This document shows positions 53,300 to 62,347 of a stretch of DNA of 64,000 nucleotides, piece by piece (the first letter of the stretch is position 1; each line of letters begins with the position of its first letter). The stretch comes from Sphingomonadaceae bacterium 3R27E2-A (GTDB taxonomy: Bacteria; Pseudomonadota; Alphaproteobacteria; Sphingomonadales; Sphingomonadaceae), in assembly GCA_005503165.1 (NCBI GenBank), contig SCNT01000010.1, forward strand, positions 60,450 through 124,449, given 5' to 3'. The notes below the pieces were generated by a model, which was given only the letters and a program-made list of their open reading frames with translations, was not told where the DNA came from and did not search any database. A program made the translations under genes and the position numbers.

Positions 53300-54703
53300 T
53301 TACCTGTCATATGCCTTTGGTAGCACACCTTCCGCCGGGTTCGCATAGCGATCGCGCAGGCGGTCCTGCCGGGTGACCAGCGACTGGCGCCTGCCGTCGA
53401 TCCACAGCATCGCCGGGCGGCTGCCGAGTTCGAGCGGGTCGTTGTCCCAGATCACGACGTCGCCGACGCGGCCCGGGCGCAGCGAGCCGATGCTGGCATC
53501 CATGCCGACCGCGCGCGCCGGGGCGCTGCTGATCGAAGCAAAGGCCTGGTCCCAGCCGAGGCCGCTTGCGCCCGGCATCTTCGTCAAGGCGACGAGGTTG
53601 CCGGCATATTGCGTCGCATAGCCCATCTTGTGCGCGTCATCGTCGTCGAACACCCCGACCGACACCGCCACCCCTGCAGCGGCGAGGCGCCCGGCGTTCG
53701 ACTGCGTCGCGCCCAGCCGTTCGAAACTGTCGGGCAGGTCGCTGAGCGGCGACACCAGCACCGGCACACGCGCCGCGGCGATGTCGTTCGCGACCAGCCA
53801 GCCCTCGGTCGCGCCGACGAGCACCAGCTTCAACGCCGGAAACTCGGTCTTGAGTTTGAGCACGTTGAGGATGTCGGTCGCGCGATCGACGCGCACGAAC
53901 AGCGGCGTCGTGCCGTCGATCACGCGCACCAGCGCATCGGCGTCGGCGCGCTGGATCAGCGCGTCGCTGCCCCATTCGGCGAGCGTCGCGGGGTTGCGCG
54001 CATAATTGCGCGCCGCCAGCAATTGCTCGCGGAACAGCAGGAACAGCGCAGCGCGGCTGCCGCCCGCCTTCGCCGAGCCGTCCTCGCCGAACGCCACATA
54101 TTGCAGCGCGCGGGGCCTGGTCACCATGTCGTTGTCGTCGGCGAGATCGACCACCGCGCCTTGGCCTGCGAACAGGCTGCCGCTCGATCCCGGGACGACG
54201 ATCGCGCGTGTGACGCCGTCGGCGCGGTTCACCGCAACGGGCGACCCCATCGGATTGAGCGCCGGCGCGATGTCGAGACCGGCCGAAAAGCGCGACTTGG
54301 TCGCCGAACGGTCGTTCGTGCCGCTGACGGCGTCGACCTCGGTCAGGCCCACGCGGCTGAACGCCGCGACAATGCCGGGGGTGACCCAGCGCCCGCCCGC
54401 GTCGATGCGTTCGATACCTGCCGGGACTGCAACGCCCGCCCCCGCCGCGACGACCTTGCCGCCGCGCACGACGACGGTGCCGCCGTCGACCGGCGCGCTG
54501 CCGTCACCGATCACCAGCTTGGCATTGACGATCGCGACATCCTGCGCCGCGGCCGGTGCGGCGAGCGCCAAGGCTGCAATCAGTGCGCCCCCAAGACCCG
54601 CCTGTGTCGAGCGAAGTCGAGACGCGCTGGCGCCGGGGTTGGCGTCCCTCGACTTCGCTCGGGAGTAACGGAGGTGAGGGATGAGGTTCAGGAAACGGGT
54701 CAT
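53300..54703 (-). CDS. Amidohydrolase-fold periplasmic protein lacking metal ligands
   Basis: A 467-residue exported protein, paralogue-like partner of the upstream amidohydrolase. It keeps the fold landmarks (VVVRGGKVVAAGAGV, AGGRWVTPGIVAAFSRVGLTEVD, the C-terminal GSLRPGRVGDVVIWDNDPLE), but the metal-binding HxH is replaced by AAFS and later histidines are absent. Its N terminus (MTRFLNLIPHLRYSRAK...) includes about 20 residues encoded by a palindromic repeat, before the hydrophobic signal (GALIAALALAAPAAA). ATG 54703 overlaps the upstream stop (ATGA). Probably non-catalytic or differently catalytic. Confidence 0.88.
   Translation of the reverse strand: MTRFLNLIPHLRYSRAKSRDANPGASASRLRSTQAGLGGALIAALALAAPAAAQDVAIVNAKLVIGDGSAPVDGGTVVVRGGKVVAAGAGVAVPAGIERIDAGGRWVTPGIVAAFSRVGLTEVDAVSGTNDRSATKSRFSAGLDIAPALNPMGSPVAVNRADGVTRAIVVPGSSGSLFAGQGAVVDLADDNDMVTRPRALQYVAFGEDGSAKAGGSRAALFLLFREQLLAARNYARNPATLAEWGSDALIQRADADALVRVIDGTTPLFVRVDRATDILNVLKLKTEFPALKLVLVGATEGWLVANDIAAARVPVLVSPLSDLPDSFERLGATQSNAGRLAAAGVAVSVGVFDDDDAHKMGYATQYAGNLVALTKMPGASGLGWDQAFASISSAPARAVGMDASIGSLRPGRVGDVVIWDNDPLELGSRPAMLWIDGRRQSLVTRQDRLRDRYANPAEGVLPKAYDR
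54605..54664. repeat. Short palindromic repeat (GTCGAGCGAAGTCGAG class), copy 2, inside a coding sequence
   Basis: Left arm 54605-54625 is identical in core to the element at 12944; the right arm (CTCGACTTCGCTCG) is slightly diverged. Its length keeps the reading frame of the amidohydrolase-like gene, encoding residues from about 14 to 33. Confidence 0.88.
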
Positions 54704-56115
54704 TTCACATCCCCTTCGCCCGGCTGGCCGAGCTCGAAATCGCTCACCGGCCGCCGTCTGGGGTCCATCGCGTCGAATAGCAGAGCGCCGTCGATCCACA
54801 CCTTCTCGGGCCGCGAATAGACGCTGAACGGGTTGCCGTTCCACAGCACGACGTCGGCCATCTTGCCGGGCTTCAGGCTCCCCGTCTGGTCGGCGATGCC
54901 GAGCGCTTTCGCGGGATTGTAGGAGAGCCATGTCCACGCCTGCTCGTCGCTGACGTCGATCCCCATGCGGCGTCCCGCGGCGCGCGCCTTCGCCGCTTCC
55001 TGATTGAGCCGCTGGATCTGGTTCGCGTCGTCCGAATGGACGATCGTGCACGCCCCCGCCTTGTAGACCAGCGGAATATTCTCCTTGACGCTGTCATAGG
55101 CTTCCATCTTGAAGCCCCACCAGTCGGCCCACATCGCCGAGCAGATGCCCTCCTTGGCGAGCAGGTCGGCGATCTTGTAGCTTTCGACCGCGTGATGGAA
55201 GGTCGAGACCTTGTAGCCGAATTCCTTCGACATATCGATGACGAGCGCCATCTCGTCGGCGCGGTAGCAATGGTTATGGACGAGGATCTCGCCCGCGAGC
55301 ACCCCGGCGAGCGTCTCCATCGCGAGGTCCCGGTCGACGGCTTTCCCGTCGTCCATCTTCTTCTTGTAGGCGGCCGCCTTCTGCCAGGTCGCGCGGTTGA
55401 CCGCGAAATTGCCCATGCGGGTCGAGGGCATGCGCCCCTTGCCGCCATAGACGCGCTTCGGATTCTCGCCGCACGCCATCTTCATGCCGTAGGGCGCGCC
55501 AGGGAATTTCATCCCCTGCACCGTGCGCGACGGAACATTCTTGAGCGTGATCGAGCGTCCGCCCATCAGGTTGGCGCTGCCCGGCAGGATTTGCAGCGAG
55601 GTCACGCCGCCGTTCGCCAGCGCGCGGCTGAACCCCGGGTCCTGCGGCCAGACGCTGTGCTCGGACCAGACTTCGGGGGTGGTCGGCGAGGTCGCCTCGT
55701 TGCCGTCCGAATGCGCGTCGACGCTGGGCGAGGGATAGTCGCCGAGGTGGCTGTGGATGTCGATCACCCCGGGGGTGAGGAACTTGCCGGTGCCGTCGAT
55801 GACGTCGGCGTCGGTCGGCAGTTCCATGTCGGGACCACCGATCCGGTCGACCTTTCCGCTCGACATGACGATCGCCCCGTTGTCGATCCGTCCGCCCTCG
55901 CCGTCGAAGATGGTGACACCCTTCACGACGGTCAGCCGCGTCGGATACCCCTTATAGGTCGACGGATAGGGATCCTTGTCGAACTTCACCGGCTTTTCAG
56001 ATTTCTCCGCGGCAGGCTTGCTGCTCGCCGTCTCCACCTCGCCGCCGTTCGCGGTGCAACCCGCGAACGCCAGCGATGCCGCGGCCAGAAGGCCGGCTTT
56101 CACGCCCCGGATCAT
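54700..56115 (-). CDS. Amidohydrolase-family lipoprotein (probable peptidase/dipeptidase-like)
   Basis: A 471-residue lipoprotein (LLAAASLAFAGC, Cys20) of the amidohydrolase superfamily. The metal site is present: FLTPGVIDIHSHLGDY (HxH), VHNHCYRADEM, STFHHAVESY and TIVHSDDANQ. The C-terminal GSLKPGKMADVVLWNGNP returns to the small beta domain. With the adjacent peptide transporter it suggests periplasmic processing of peptides or cyclic amides. It starts three bases after the transporter stop and overlaps the degenerate partner (ATGA). Confidence 0.9.
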   Translation of the reverse strand: MIRGVKAGLLAAASLAFAGCTANGGEVETASSKPAAEKSEKPVKFDKDPYPSTYKGYPTRLTVVKGVTIFDGEGGRIDNGAIVMSSGKVDRIGGPDMELPTDADVIDGTGKFLTPGVIDIHSHLGDYPSPSVDAHSDGNEATSPTTPEVWSEHSVWPQDPGFSRALANGGVTSLQILPGSANLMGGRSITLKNVPSRTVQGMKFPGAPYGMKMACGENPKRVYGGKGRMPSTRMGNFAVNRATWQKAAAYKKKMDDGKAVDRDLAMETLAGVLAGEILVHNHCYRADEMALVIDMSKEFGYKVSTFHHAVESYKIADLLAKEGICSAMWADWWGFKMEAYDSVKENIPLVYKAGACTIVHSDDANQIQRLNQEAAKARAAGRRMGIDVSDEQAWTWLSYNPAKALGIADQTGSLKPGKMADVVLWNGNPFSVYSRPEKVWIDGALLFDAMDPRRRPVSDFELGQPGEGDVK

Positions 56116-56118
56116 GCT

Positions 56119-57795
56119 TCAGCCTTTCGTCAGGTCGGGATGGACGCCCGCCGCCTGCGGCTCGGCAAGTTCCTTTTGACCGGGAAGGCCATCGCCATCG
56201 CTCAGCTTGTCGATATGCATCCAGCGTTTCACGATCGGGCTGAGCAGCAGCACCACGACGCCGACGCCGATCGCGACCCAACCGATCTTGTCATAGATGG
56301 CGAGCGTCTTGCCCTGCACCATTTCGCCGCTTTCGCCGCCGGTCGCTTCGCCGATCTTGCCGGCGACGAAATTGCCGACCGCGGTCATATAGAACCAGGC
56401 GCCCATAATCAGGCTGGCGAGATAGCTCGGTGCAAGCCGCGTCATCGCCGACAGGCCCACAGGCGACAGGCAAAGCTCGCCCGTCGTGTGGAGCAGATAG
56501 ATCAGGAACACGAAGATCACCGGCGTCAGGTTAACCGTCACGCCGGCCTGGTTTGGCGCCATCGTTCCGAACGCATTGGCGCCCCAGACGAAAACGAGGA
56601 AGCCCCCGCCCACCTGGAGCAACGCCAGACCGAATTTCGCTGGCGCCGAAGGTTCCATATCCTTGCGCGCCAGCGTGATCCAGAACCACGCAAAAATAGG
56701 CGCAAAGATCATGATGTAGATCGGGTTGATCGACTGGAACAGCGATGCGGGGACGCCGCCGATATCGACGAACTTCTGCGTATATTGGTTCAGCGACCCG
56801 CCCGCCTGCTCGAACAGCCCCCAGAAGAGCGGGTTCAGCGCGATCAGGAAGAGAATCGCGAACATTCGTTCGCGCATGACCTTTTCGAGCTTGAAGGCTT
56901 CGTAAAGCACATAGCCGAGCAACGCGATGCCCGACACGAGCAGCAGCATCTGGATGACGTCGCGATACTGGATCAGGCCCCAGATCACGGCCACCGACAG
57001 CAGACCGACGATATAGAGGAAATTCTCGAGCGAAATGCCGAAGGTCGGCGCTTTCAGCGCCTGCGGATCGGGCGCCTCTCCCTTGCCGAGCAACAGCGGC
57101 TTGAAAACGATGAAGACGATCAGGCCGATCAACATGCCGATGCCCGCGAGTCCGAAGCCATAGGCCCAGCCCACCGTCTGGCCCAAATAGCCGACGAGGA
57201 TGGTGCCGATCGCCGCACCTGAATTGATCCCCATGTAAAAGAGTGTGTAGGCGCCGTCGCGGCGCTTGTCGGTCATCGGATAAAGCTGGCCGACGATCAC
57301 CGAGATATTGGCCTTCAAGAAACCCGAGCCGACGATGATGAACGCGAGCGCCGCCCACAGGAAGCCGATTTGCGGGTTATTCTGTCCGCCGTCGCCCTCA
57401 ACCGCCATCAGCGTGTGGCCGATGGCGAGCAGCACGCCGCCGAAGATCACCGCCTTGCGTTGGCCCAGATAACGGTCAGCCAGCCAACCGCCGAGCACCG
57501 GGGTGATATAGACGAGGCTGGCATAGGCCCCCAGAATACCGTTGCCCGCCGCCTCGGTGAAATCCCAATGCTCGACGAGGTAGAAGACCAAGATCGCGCG
57601 CATGCCGTAGTAGGAGAAACGCTCCCACATTTCAGCGAAGAACAGAACATAAAGGCCGCGCGGATGGCCCGCGAATTCCTCGGTTTTACGCCCTGCAATC
57701 ATCGCGCCTGCGATGACGAAGGCGGTTAGTACGACGAGCGCGATGGCGAAGACCCAGTCGCCTTCTCCCCAGCTACCGATCGGTTTGATGTCCAC
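56119..57795 (-). CDS. Proton-dependent oligopeptide transporter (POT/PTR2 family)
   Basis: A 558-residue inner-membrane symporter with about 14 helices. Family motifs: FAEMWERFSYYGMRAILVFYL, GGWLADRYLGQRK, LFYMGINSGAAIGTILVGYLGQ and LCLSPVGLSAMTRLAPSYLASLIMGAWF. It imports di- and tripeptides with protons. The start is taken as GTG 57795 (VDIKPIGSWGEGD) with AAGGGAATC upstream; a frame extension to 57939 is unlikely. It leads the operon with the two amidohydrolase-family genes. Confidence 0.94.
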   Translation of the reverse strand: MDIKPIGSWGEGDWVFAIALVVLTAFVIAGAMIAGRKTEEFAGHPRGLYVLFFAEMWERFSYYGMRAILVFYLVEHWDFTEAAGNGILGAYASLVYITPVLGGWLADRYLGQRKAVIFGGVLLAIGHTLMAVEGDGGQNNPQIGFLWAALAFIIVGSGFLKANISVIVGQLYPMTDKRRDGAYTLFYMGINSGAAIGTILVGYLGQTVGWAYGFGLAGIGMLIGLIVFIVFKPLLLGKGEAPDPQALKAPTFGISLENFLYIVGLLSVAVIWGLIQYRDVIQMLLLVSGIALLGYVLYEAFKLEKVMRERMFAILFLIALNPLFWGLFEQAGGSLNQYTQKFVDIGGVPASLFQSINPIYIMIFAPIFAWFWITLARKDMEPSAPAKFGLALLQVGGGFLVFVWGANAFGTMAPNQAGVTVNLTPVIFVFLIYLLHTTGELCLSPVGLSAMTRLAPSYLASLIMGAWFYMTAVGNFVAGKIGEATGGESGEMVQGKTLAIYDKIGWVAIGVGVVVLLLSPIVKRWMHIDKLSDGDGLPGQKELAEPQAAGVHPDLTKG

Positions 57796-57965
57796 GCGAT
57801 TCCCTTTTTCTGATTTTTGCTCGCGGCTCCCCGCCGCGCGATTGCGGCAACCTAGCGCGAAAATTGCGTATGGGAAGAATCTAATTGCGCGTGAAACCAT
57901 AGCGATCAGGCCAGATTTGTTGCGAACCGTTCGCAACACTTGCGCTGGCGCGCCGAAATCGCCAC

Positions 57966-58556
57966 ATGGCGCGCATGTTCAACGACGCCTCCTCGCTGCT
58001 CACCCACCTCGCCACCCGCCGCTCGGGCAAGGCGCGCGACATGGTCGCGCCCGGCCCCGACGCCTGCCAGCTGCACGACATCATCGCGCTGGCGCTGCGC
58101 ACGCCGGACCATGGCAAGCTCGCGCCGTGGCGGATCGTCACCGTGGCGGGCGACCAGCGCGAGGCGCTAGCGACCCTGCTCAAGACCGCATGGGTGAAGG
58201 AGAACCCCGGTGCCGCCGGGCTCGACCTCTCGGCGCTCGACCAGTTCGCGCATCAGGCGCCCGCGCTGATCGTCCTCCTCTCGACCCCGGTCGCGGGCGC
58301 GAAAATTCCGTTGTGGGAACAGCAAATGTCGGCGGGCGCGGTCGGCATGAACCTGCTCCACGCCGCGCACGCGCACGGTTTCGTCGCCAGCTGGCTGACC
58401 GGCTGGGCGGCCTATTCGCCCGACGTGGCCGCGGCTTTCGGCGCGCGCGAGGGCGACAGGATCGTTGGCTATTTCTTCCTTGGCACCGCGGGCGCCGAGC
58501 TCTCCGAGCGGCCGCGCCCCGAATATGACGAAGTGGTGCAGGCATGGGACATTTAG
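57966..58556 (+). CDS. Nitroreductase-family flavoprotein (YdjA-like)
   Basis: A 196-residue FMN-dependent oxidoreductase of the nitroreductase fold: SLLTHLATRRSGKARDMVAPGPD, ALRTPDHGKLAPWRIVTVAG, then EQQMSAGAVGMNLLHAAHAHGFVASWLTG and VGYFFLGTAG. Short family members like this are related to E. coli YdjA; the substrate is unknown. ATG 57966 or 57975 may be the start. It is divergent from the peptide transporter operon across 170 bases where I see no clear promoter. Confidence 0.88.
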   Translation: MARMFNDASSLLTHLATRRSGKARDMVAPGPDACQLHDIIALALRTPDHGKLAPWRIVTVAGDQREALATLLKTAWVKENPGAAGLDLSALDQFAHQAPALIVLLSTPVAGAKIPLWEQQMSAGAVGMNLLHAAHAHGFVASWLTGWAAYSPDVAAAFGAREGDRIVGYFFLGTAGAELSERPRPEYDEVVQAWDI

Positions 58557-58626
58557 TTTCAAACGAGAGCCTGCATTACTAATATTATGGTTTGACTGTG
58601 CTGCTGTCTTATGGCATTAAGTCGGC

Positions 58627-58974
58627 ATGCTCGACCAGTCCAAACCCGTGTACCAGCGTCTGCGCGACGTGATCGCCAACGCCATCCTCGACGGCACCTT
58701 TTCCGACGGCGACATGCTCCCCTCGGTGCGCAGCCTCGCCGCCGACGAGGGCGCCAATCCGCTCACTGTCGCCAAGGCCTATCAGACTTTTCAGGACGAG
58801 GGGCTGGTGACCGTCAAGCGCGGCGTCGGCATGTTCGTCGCCGAAGGCGCGACCGAGCGGCTGCGCACTTTGATGCGCGAGGATTTCCTGGCGAATGTCT
58901 GGCCCCCGGTCGCCGACCAGATGCGCCGCATCGGGCTCGATGCGCGGACCTTGCTGGATCTGACCGAGGCCTGA
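58627..58974 (+). CDS. Short GntR-family regulator (YtrA type)
   Basis: A 115-residue repressor with an N-terminal winged helix (KPVYQRLRDVIANAILDGTFSDGDMLPSVRSLAADEGANPLTVAKAYQTFQDEGLVTVKRGVGMFVA) and a short helical tail, as in YtrA-type GntR proteins that usually control ABC transporters; none is nearby. No ribosome site precedes the ATG. A TTGACT box with CATTAA 17 bases on would place the transcript start next to the ATG, so it may be leaderless. Confidence 0.9.
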   Translation: MLDQSKPVYQRLRDVIANAILDGTFSDGDMLPSVRSLAADEGANPLTVAKAYQTFQDEGLVTVKRGVGMFVAEGATERLRTLMREDFLANVWPPVADQMRRIGLDARTLLDLTEA

Positions 58975-58981
58975 GCTCAAA

Positions 58982-59112
58982 AATCCTCCCTGTCGCGTAG
59001 CGATGAGAGGTGGCAGCTCGGAGCGCTGACCGAGGGGCAATCGCGCAACGTCCCCTCCACCACCCGCTTCGCGGGCGGTCCTCCTCCCCACGGCTTCGCC
59101 GCAGGGAGGATT
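58982..59112. repeat. Intergenic palindromic repeat, about 140 bp class, copy E
   Basis: Bounded by AATCCTCCCTGTCGCGTAGC and GGCTTCGCCGCAGGGAGGATT-like ends (58982-59112). The interior (CACCACCCGCTTCGCGGGCGGT) is close to copies A and D. It is the whole gap between two convergent genes. Confidence 0.9.
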
Positions 59113-59118
59113 GTGAAA

Positions 59119-60957
59119 CTACTGTCCCACCTGCTCCATTTTCTCGCGCAGGTCCGCCGCTGCCTCGGCGTCGCCACCCTGCGCCAGCAGCTCGGCATAG
59201 AGCCGCATGATCTCGCCATTGAGCGGCTGCAGCCGGTACGCCAGCGCGATCATGCCCGTCGCGCGCGCGCGGTCGCCCTTGGCGGCATAGGCCTTCGACA
59301 GCTCGCGCAGCACCACGACATCGCGGTTGCCGACGCGCTGGCGCACGCGCTCGAAATAGGCGATCGCATCGTCCCAATGTTCGATGTCCATCGCGAGCGA
59401 GCCCGCGAGCCGGTCGGCAGCAAGGCTCGAAGGCTGGCTGTCGCGCAGCGCCATGATCGTGGCGCCCGAGCCGGCGGCATCGCCCGCGCGGAACAGCGCG
59501 TTGGCCAGCCGCAGTGTGGTGCGTTCGCTCGCGTCGAGATCGCGCGCGGCGCGGAAGCTTTGCACCGCCTGCGCGTAATCGCCCGCCGCCATCGCCGCGT
59601 CGCCGTGCAGGATATGCGCGTCGGCGACCCCGCGGTTGGCGTCGCGCAGCCGCGCCGCACGTTCGAGCGCGCGCACAGCATTGCCCCCCGCCATCTCGGC
59701 CTCCATCGCCGGGATCACGAGCGCGGGGTTGAGCGGCTGCGCATCGGCATCGGCCGACAGGCCATAGCCGTCGGGCGCGAAGGGCGCCGCCTCGCCGGGC
59801 GCCAGCGCCGCCGCGCGCGCCAGATAATCAGCCGAGTCGCCCGCCAGCCCCAGTTCGGCGGCGGCGCGCGCCGCCATCAGCAGCGACCAGCTGTCGGCGT
59901 CGGCGCGCGCAACGATCGGCGCCAGCGCATCGGCCGCGCCGTCGGGGTCGCCGCCGGCCCATTCGGCGGCTGCGAGGATGCGCCGCGCAGTCAGATTATG
60001 CGGCTGCTCCCCGATCAGCCGGTCGGCCCAGGTCGCCGCGACCGCCTCGCCGCCGAGTTCGAGCTCGACCACCGCGCTCAGCAGCATGAAGCCGGGCTCG
60101 CCGTCCATCCGCCCGCGCGTGCGCTGGAGCAGGCTGCGCGCGAGGCGGTAATTGCCCGCGCGTGCCGCGAGGACGGCCTGCAGATAGTAGATTTGCGCGT
60201 TCCCCGGCACGAGCGTCGCGGCGTGGCGCAGCGACACGAGCATGTCCTTGTAGCGGCCGAGGTCGCCGAGCGTCGCCGCCCGGTCGATCAGTGCCCCCGC
60301 ATTGTCGGGATCGGCCGCGAGCGCCTTGTCGTACCACTCGAGCGACGCGGTCAGCCCGCGCTGCGAGCGCACGAGGTTTGCCTTGTAGGCCAGCGCCGCG
60401 CTGCTGCCCTTGTCGAGCTCGATCGCATAGTCGATCGCGTCGCGCGCGCCGAGCGCGTCGGCATTGGCGTCGCGGAAGCGCGCGACGTCCACCCACAGCT
60501 CCGACGCGCGCGGCAATTCGCGCACCGCGCGGTCGAAGGCAGCGCGTGCCGCGCCGAAATCGCCGTTGTCGAGATGGACGTTGCCCGCGACCCACGCCGC
60601 CTCGCCGATCATCTCGGGCGCGATCGGCCCAGCGTCGAGGATGCGGAAGGCGCGCTCGCCATCGCCCTGCATCGCCGCAGCCTTCGCCGCGAGCGGCCGC
60701 AGCGCCGCCTCGTCGCCCCCGGCAGCCAGCGCGGCCTGCACCGCGGCCTCGGCGCCGACCCCGTCGCCCAGCTCGAACAGGATGCGCGCCAGCTCGACCT
60801 GCCGGGCGAGTTGCTCCGGATCCCCGGCAAGCGCCTCCTGCAACGCCACGCGCCGCTCCTCGAGCGCCGCGCGCGGGCTCTCGGGCCGCGTCTCGCCGCA
60901 TCCCGCGAGCAATGCCGCACCAAGCAGCGCGGCGACAAGGGCGCGAAGGAGCGGCAA
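59119..60957 (-). CDS. prsT: PEP-CTERM system TPR-repeat lipoprotein PrsT
   Basis: A 612-residue lipoprotein (ALVAALLGAALLAGC, Cys20) with tetratricopeptide-like repeats along almost its full length (e.g. AAWVAGNVHLDNGDFGAARAAFDRAVREL, ILHGDAAMAAGDYAQAVQSFRAARDL, ELSKAYAAKGDRARATGMIALAYRLQPL). In PEP-CTERM bacteria such a lipoprotein accompanies PrsK and PrsR and acts in exopolysaccharide or protein-sorting assembly. It appears to start with TTG 60957, one base after the PrsR stop. Confidence 0.86.
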   Translation of the reverse strand: MPLLRALVAALLGAALLAGCGETRPESPRAALEERRVALQEALAGDPEQLARQVELARILFELGDGVGAEAAVQAALAAGGDEAALRPLAAKAAAMQGDGERAFRILDAGPIAPEMIGEAAWVAGNVHLDNGDFGAARAAFDRAVRELPRASELWVDVARFRDANADALGARDAIDYAIELDKGSSAALAYKANLVRSQRGLTASLEWYDKALAADPDNAGALIDRAATLGDLGRYKDMLVSLRHAATLVPGNAQIYYLQAVLAARAGNYRLARSLLQRTRGRMDGEPGFMLLSAVVELELGGEAVAATWADRLIGEQPHNLTARRILAAAEWAGGDPDGAADALAPIVARADADSWSLLMAARAAAELGLAGDSADYLARAAALAPGEAAPFAPDGYGLSADADAQPLNPALVIPAMEAEMAGGNAVRALERAARLRDANRGVADAHILHGDAAMAAGDYAQAVQSFRAARDLDASERTTLRLANALFRAGDAAGSGATIMALRDSQPSSLAADRLAGSLAMDIEHWDDAIAYFERVRQRVGNRDVVVLRELSKAYAAKGDRARATGMIALAYRLQPLNGEIMRLYAELLAQGGDAEAAADLREKMEQVGQ

Positions 60958-60958
60958 G

Positions 60959-62347
60959 TCAGGCCGCCTGCATCCGATATTGCTTGAGCAGGTCGTAAAG
61001 CGTCGGGCGGCTGATCCCGAGCAGCTTGGCGGCGGCCGAGATATTGCCCTCGCTCTGCATCATCGCGCGGCGGATCGCGACGCGGTCGGCCGCCTCGCGC
61101 GCGCTGCGCAGGTTGAGCCAGCCTTCCTCGCTCCCGGCCTGGCTGCCGCCGGCCATGTCGAGATCGTCCTTCGCCACCAGCTTGCCGTCGGCCATGATCA
61201 CCGCGCGCTTGATGCGGTTTTCCAGCTCGCGGACATTGCCCGGCCAGCGCGCCTCGTCGATCGCCTGCAGCGCGTCGGGGGCGAAGCCGCGTACCCCGGG
61301 GTTCATTTCGGGCGCATATTTGTGAAGGAAGTGGCGCGCGAGCAGCACCGCGTCGCCCGGCCGCTCGGCCAGCGACGGGATCTTCACCACCATCTCGGCG
61401 AGCCGGTAATAGAGATCGTCGCGAAAACTCTGCGCCGCGATCATCGCGTCCAAGTCGCGGTGCGTCGCGCAAACGATGCGCGTGTCGACCGCGATCGCCT
61501 TGCGCCCGCCGATGCGCTCGATCGTCCGCTCCTGCAGGAAGCGCAGCAGTTTGACCTGCAGCGGCAGCGGGATGTCGCCGACCTCGTCGAGGAACAAGGT
61601 GCCGCCATGCGCCAGTTCGATCTTGCCCTCGGTGGTCTTTACCGCGCCGGTGAACGCGCCCTTTTCGTGCCCGAACAATTCGCTTTCGAGCAGATTTTCG
61701 GGGATCGCGGCGCAGTTGATCGCGACGAAGGCGCCGTCGCGCCTTCCGCTCGCCTCGTGCAGCCCGCGCGCGAGCAATTCCTTGCCGGTGCCGCTCGCGC
61801 CCAGCAGCATCACACTGACGTCGAGGTTCGCGACGCGCTCGACCGTCCGCGCGACCTTGAGCATCTCGGGCGCGCCCGTGATCATCCCGCCGAGCACGCG
61901 ATTGTCGTTCGCGCCCTGGCTCGCGAGCCGCGCATTCTCCACCTCGAGCTCGCGCACATGGAAGGCGCGCCGCACGATCAGCCCGAGCTCGTCGATGTCG
62001 ATCGGCTTCTGGTAGAAATCCCACGCCCCGCTCGCGATCGCATTCAGGGCACTCGCGCGCTCGCCGTGGCCCGACACGACGATCACCTTGGTATCGGGCT
62101 TCATCTCGAGAATCGCCTGCAGCGTCCGGAACCCCTCGCGCGTGCCGTCGGGGTCGGGCGGCAGTCCCAGGTCGAGCGTCACCACATCGGGCTCCTCGGC
62201 CCGCAGCAGTTCGATCGCGGCGTCATGGTCGCCTGCGATCAGCACCCGGCAATCGTCATAGGCCCATTTGAGCTGCGCCTGCAGCCCCGGGTCGTCCTCG
62301 ACCACCAGCAGCTTGCGCGGGATGTCGTTCCCGTCGTTCTTCATCAT
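60959..62347 (-). CDS. prsR: PEP-CTERM system response regulator PrsR (sigma-54 activator)
   Basis: A 462-residue NtrC-type activator: receiver (Asp18/Asp19, Asp59 in VVTLDLGLP), AAA+ with Walker A GASGTGKE, intact GAFTGA loop ([12 protein letters not shown]), Walker B LFLDEVGD, and C-terminal Fis HTH ([24 protein letters not shown]). It should activate sigma-54 promoters of exopolysaccharide and PEP-CTERM genes after phosphorylation by PrsK. Contrast the degenerate relative at 39.1 kb. ATG 62347 overlaps the prsK stop (ATGA). Confidence 0.95.
   Translation of the reverse strand: MMKNDGNDIPRKLLVVEDDPGLQAQLKWAYDDCRVLIAGDHDAAIELLRAEEPDVVTLDLGLPPDPDGTREGFRTLQAILEMKPDTKVIVVSGHGERASALNAIASGAWDFYQKPIDIDELGLIVRRAFHVRELEVENARLASQGANDNRVLGGMITGAPEMLKVARTVERVANLDVSVMLLGASGTGKELLARGLHEASGRRDGAFVAINCAAIPENLLESELFGHEKGAFTGAVKTTEGKIELAHGGTLFLDEVGDIPLPLQVKLLRFLQERTIERIGGRKAIAVDTRIVCATHRDLDAMIAAQSFRDDLYYRLAEMVVKIPSLAERPGDAVLLARHFLHKYAPEMNPGVRGFAPDALQAIDEARWPGNVRELENRIKRAVIMADGKLVAKDDLDMAGGSQAGSEEGWLNLRSAREAADRVAIRRAMMQSEGNISAAAKLLGISRPTLYDLLKQYRMQAA

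Noticed and set aside
59113..60987. 624-residue open frame opposite prsT
   Set aside because: Arginine-rich shadow with no start signal or motif; the TPR protein on the other strand is unmistakable.
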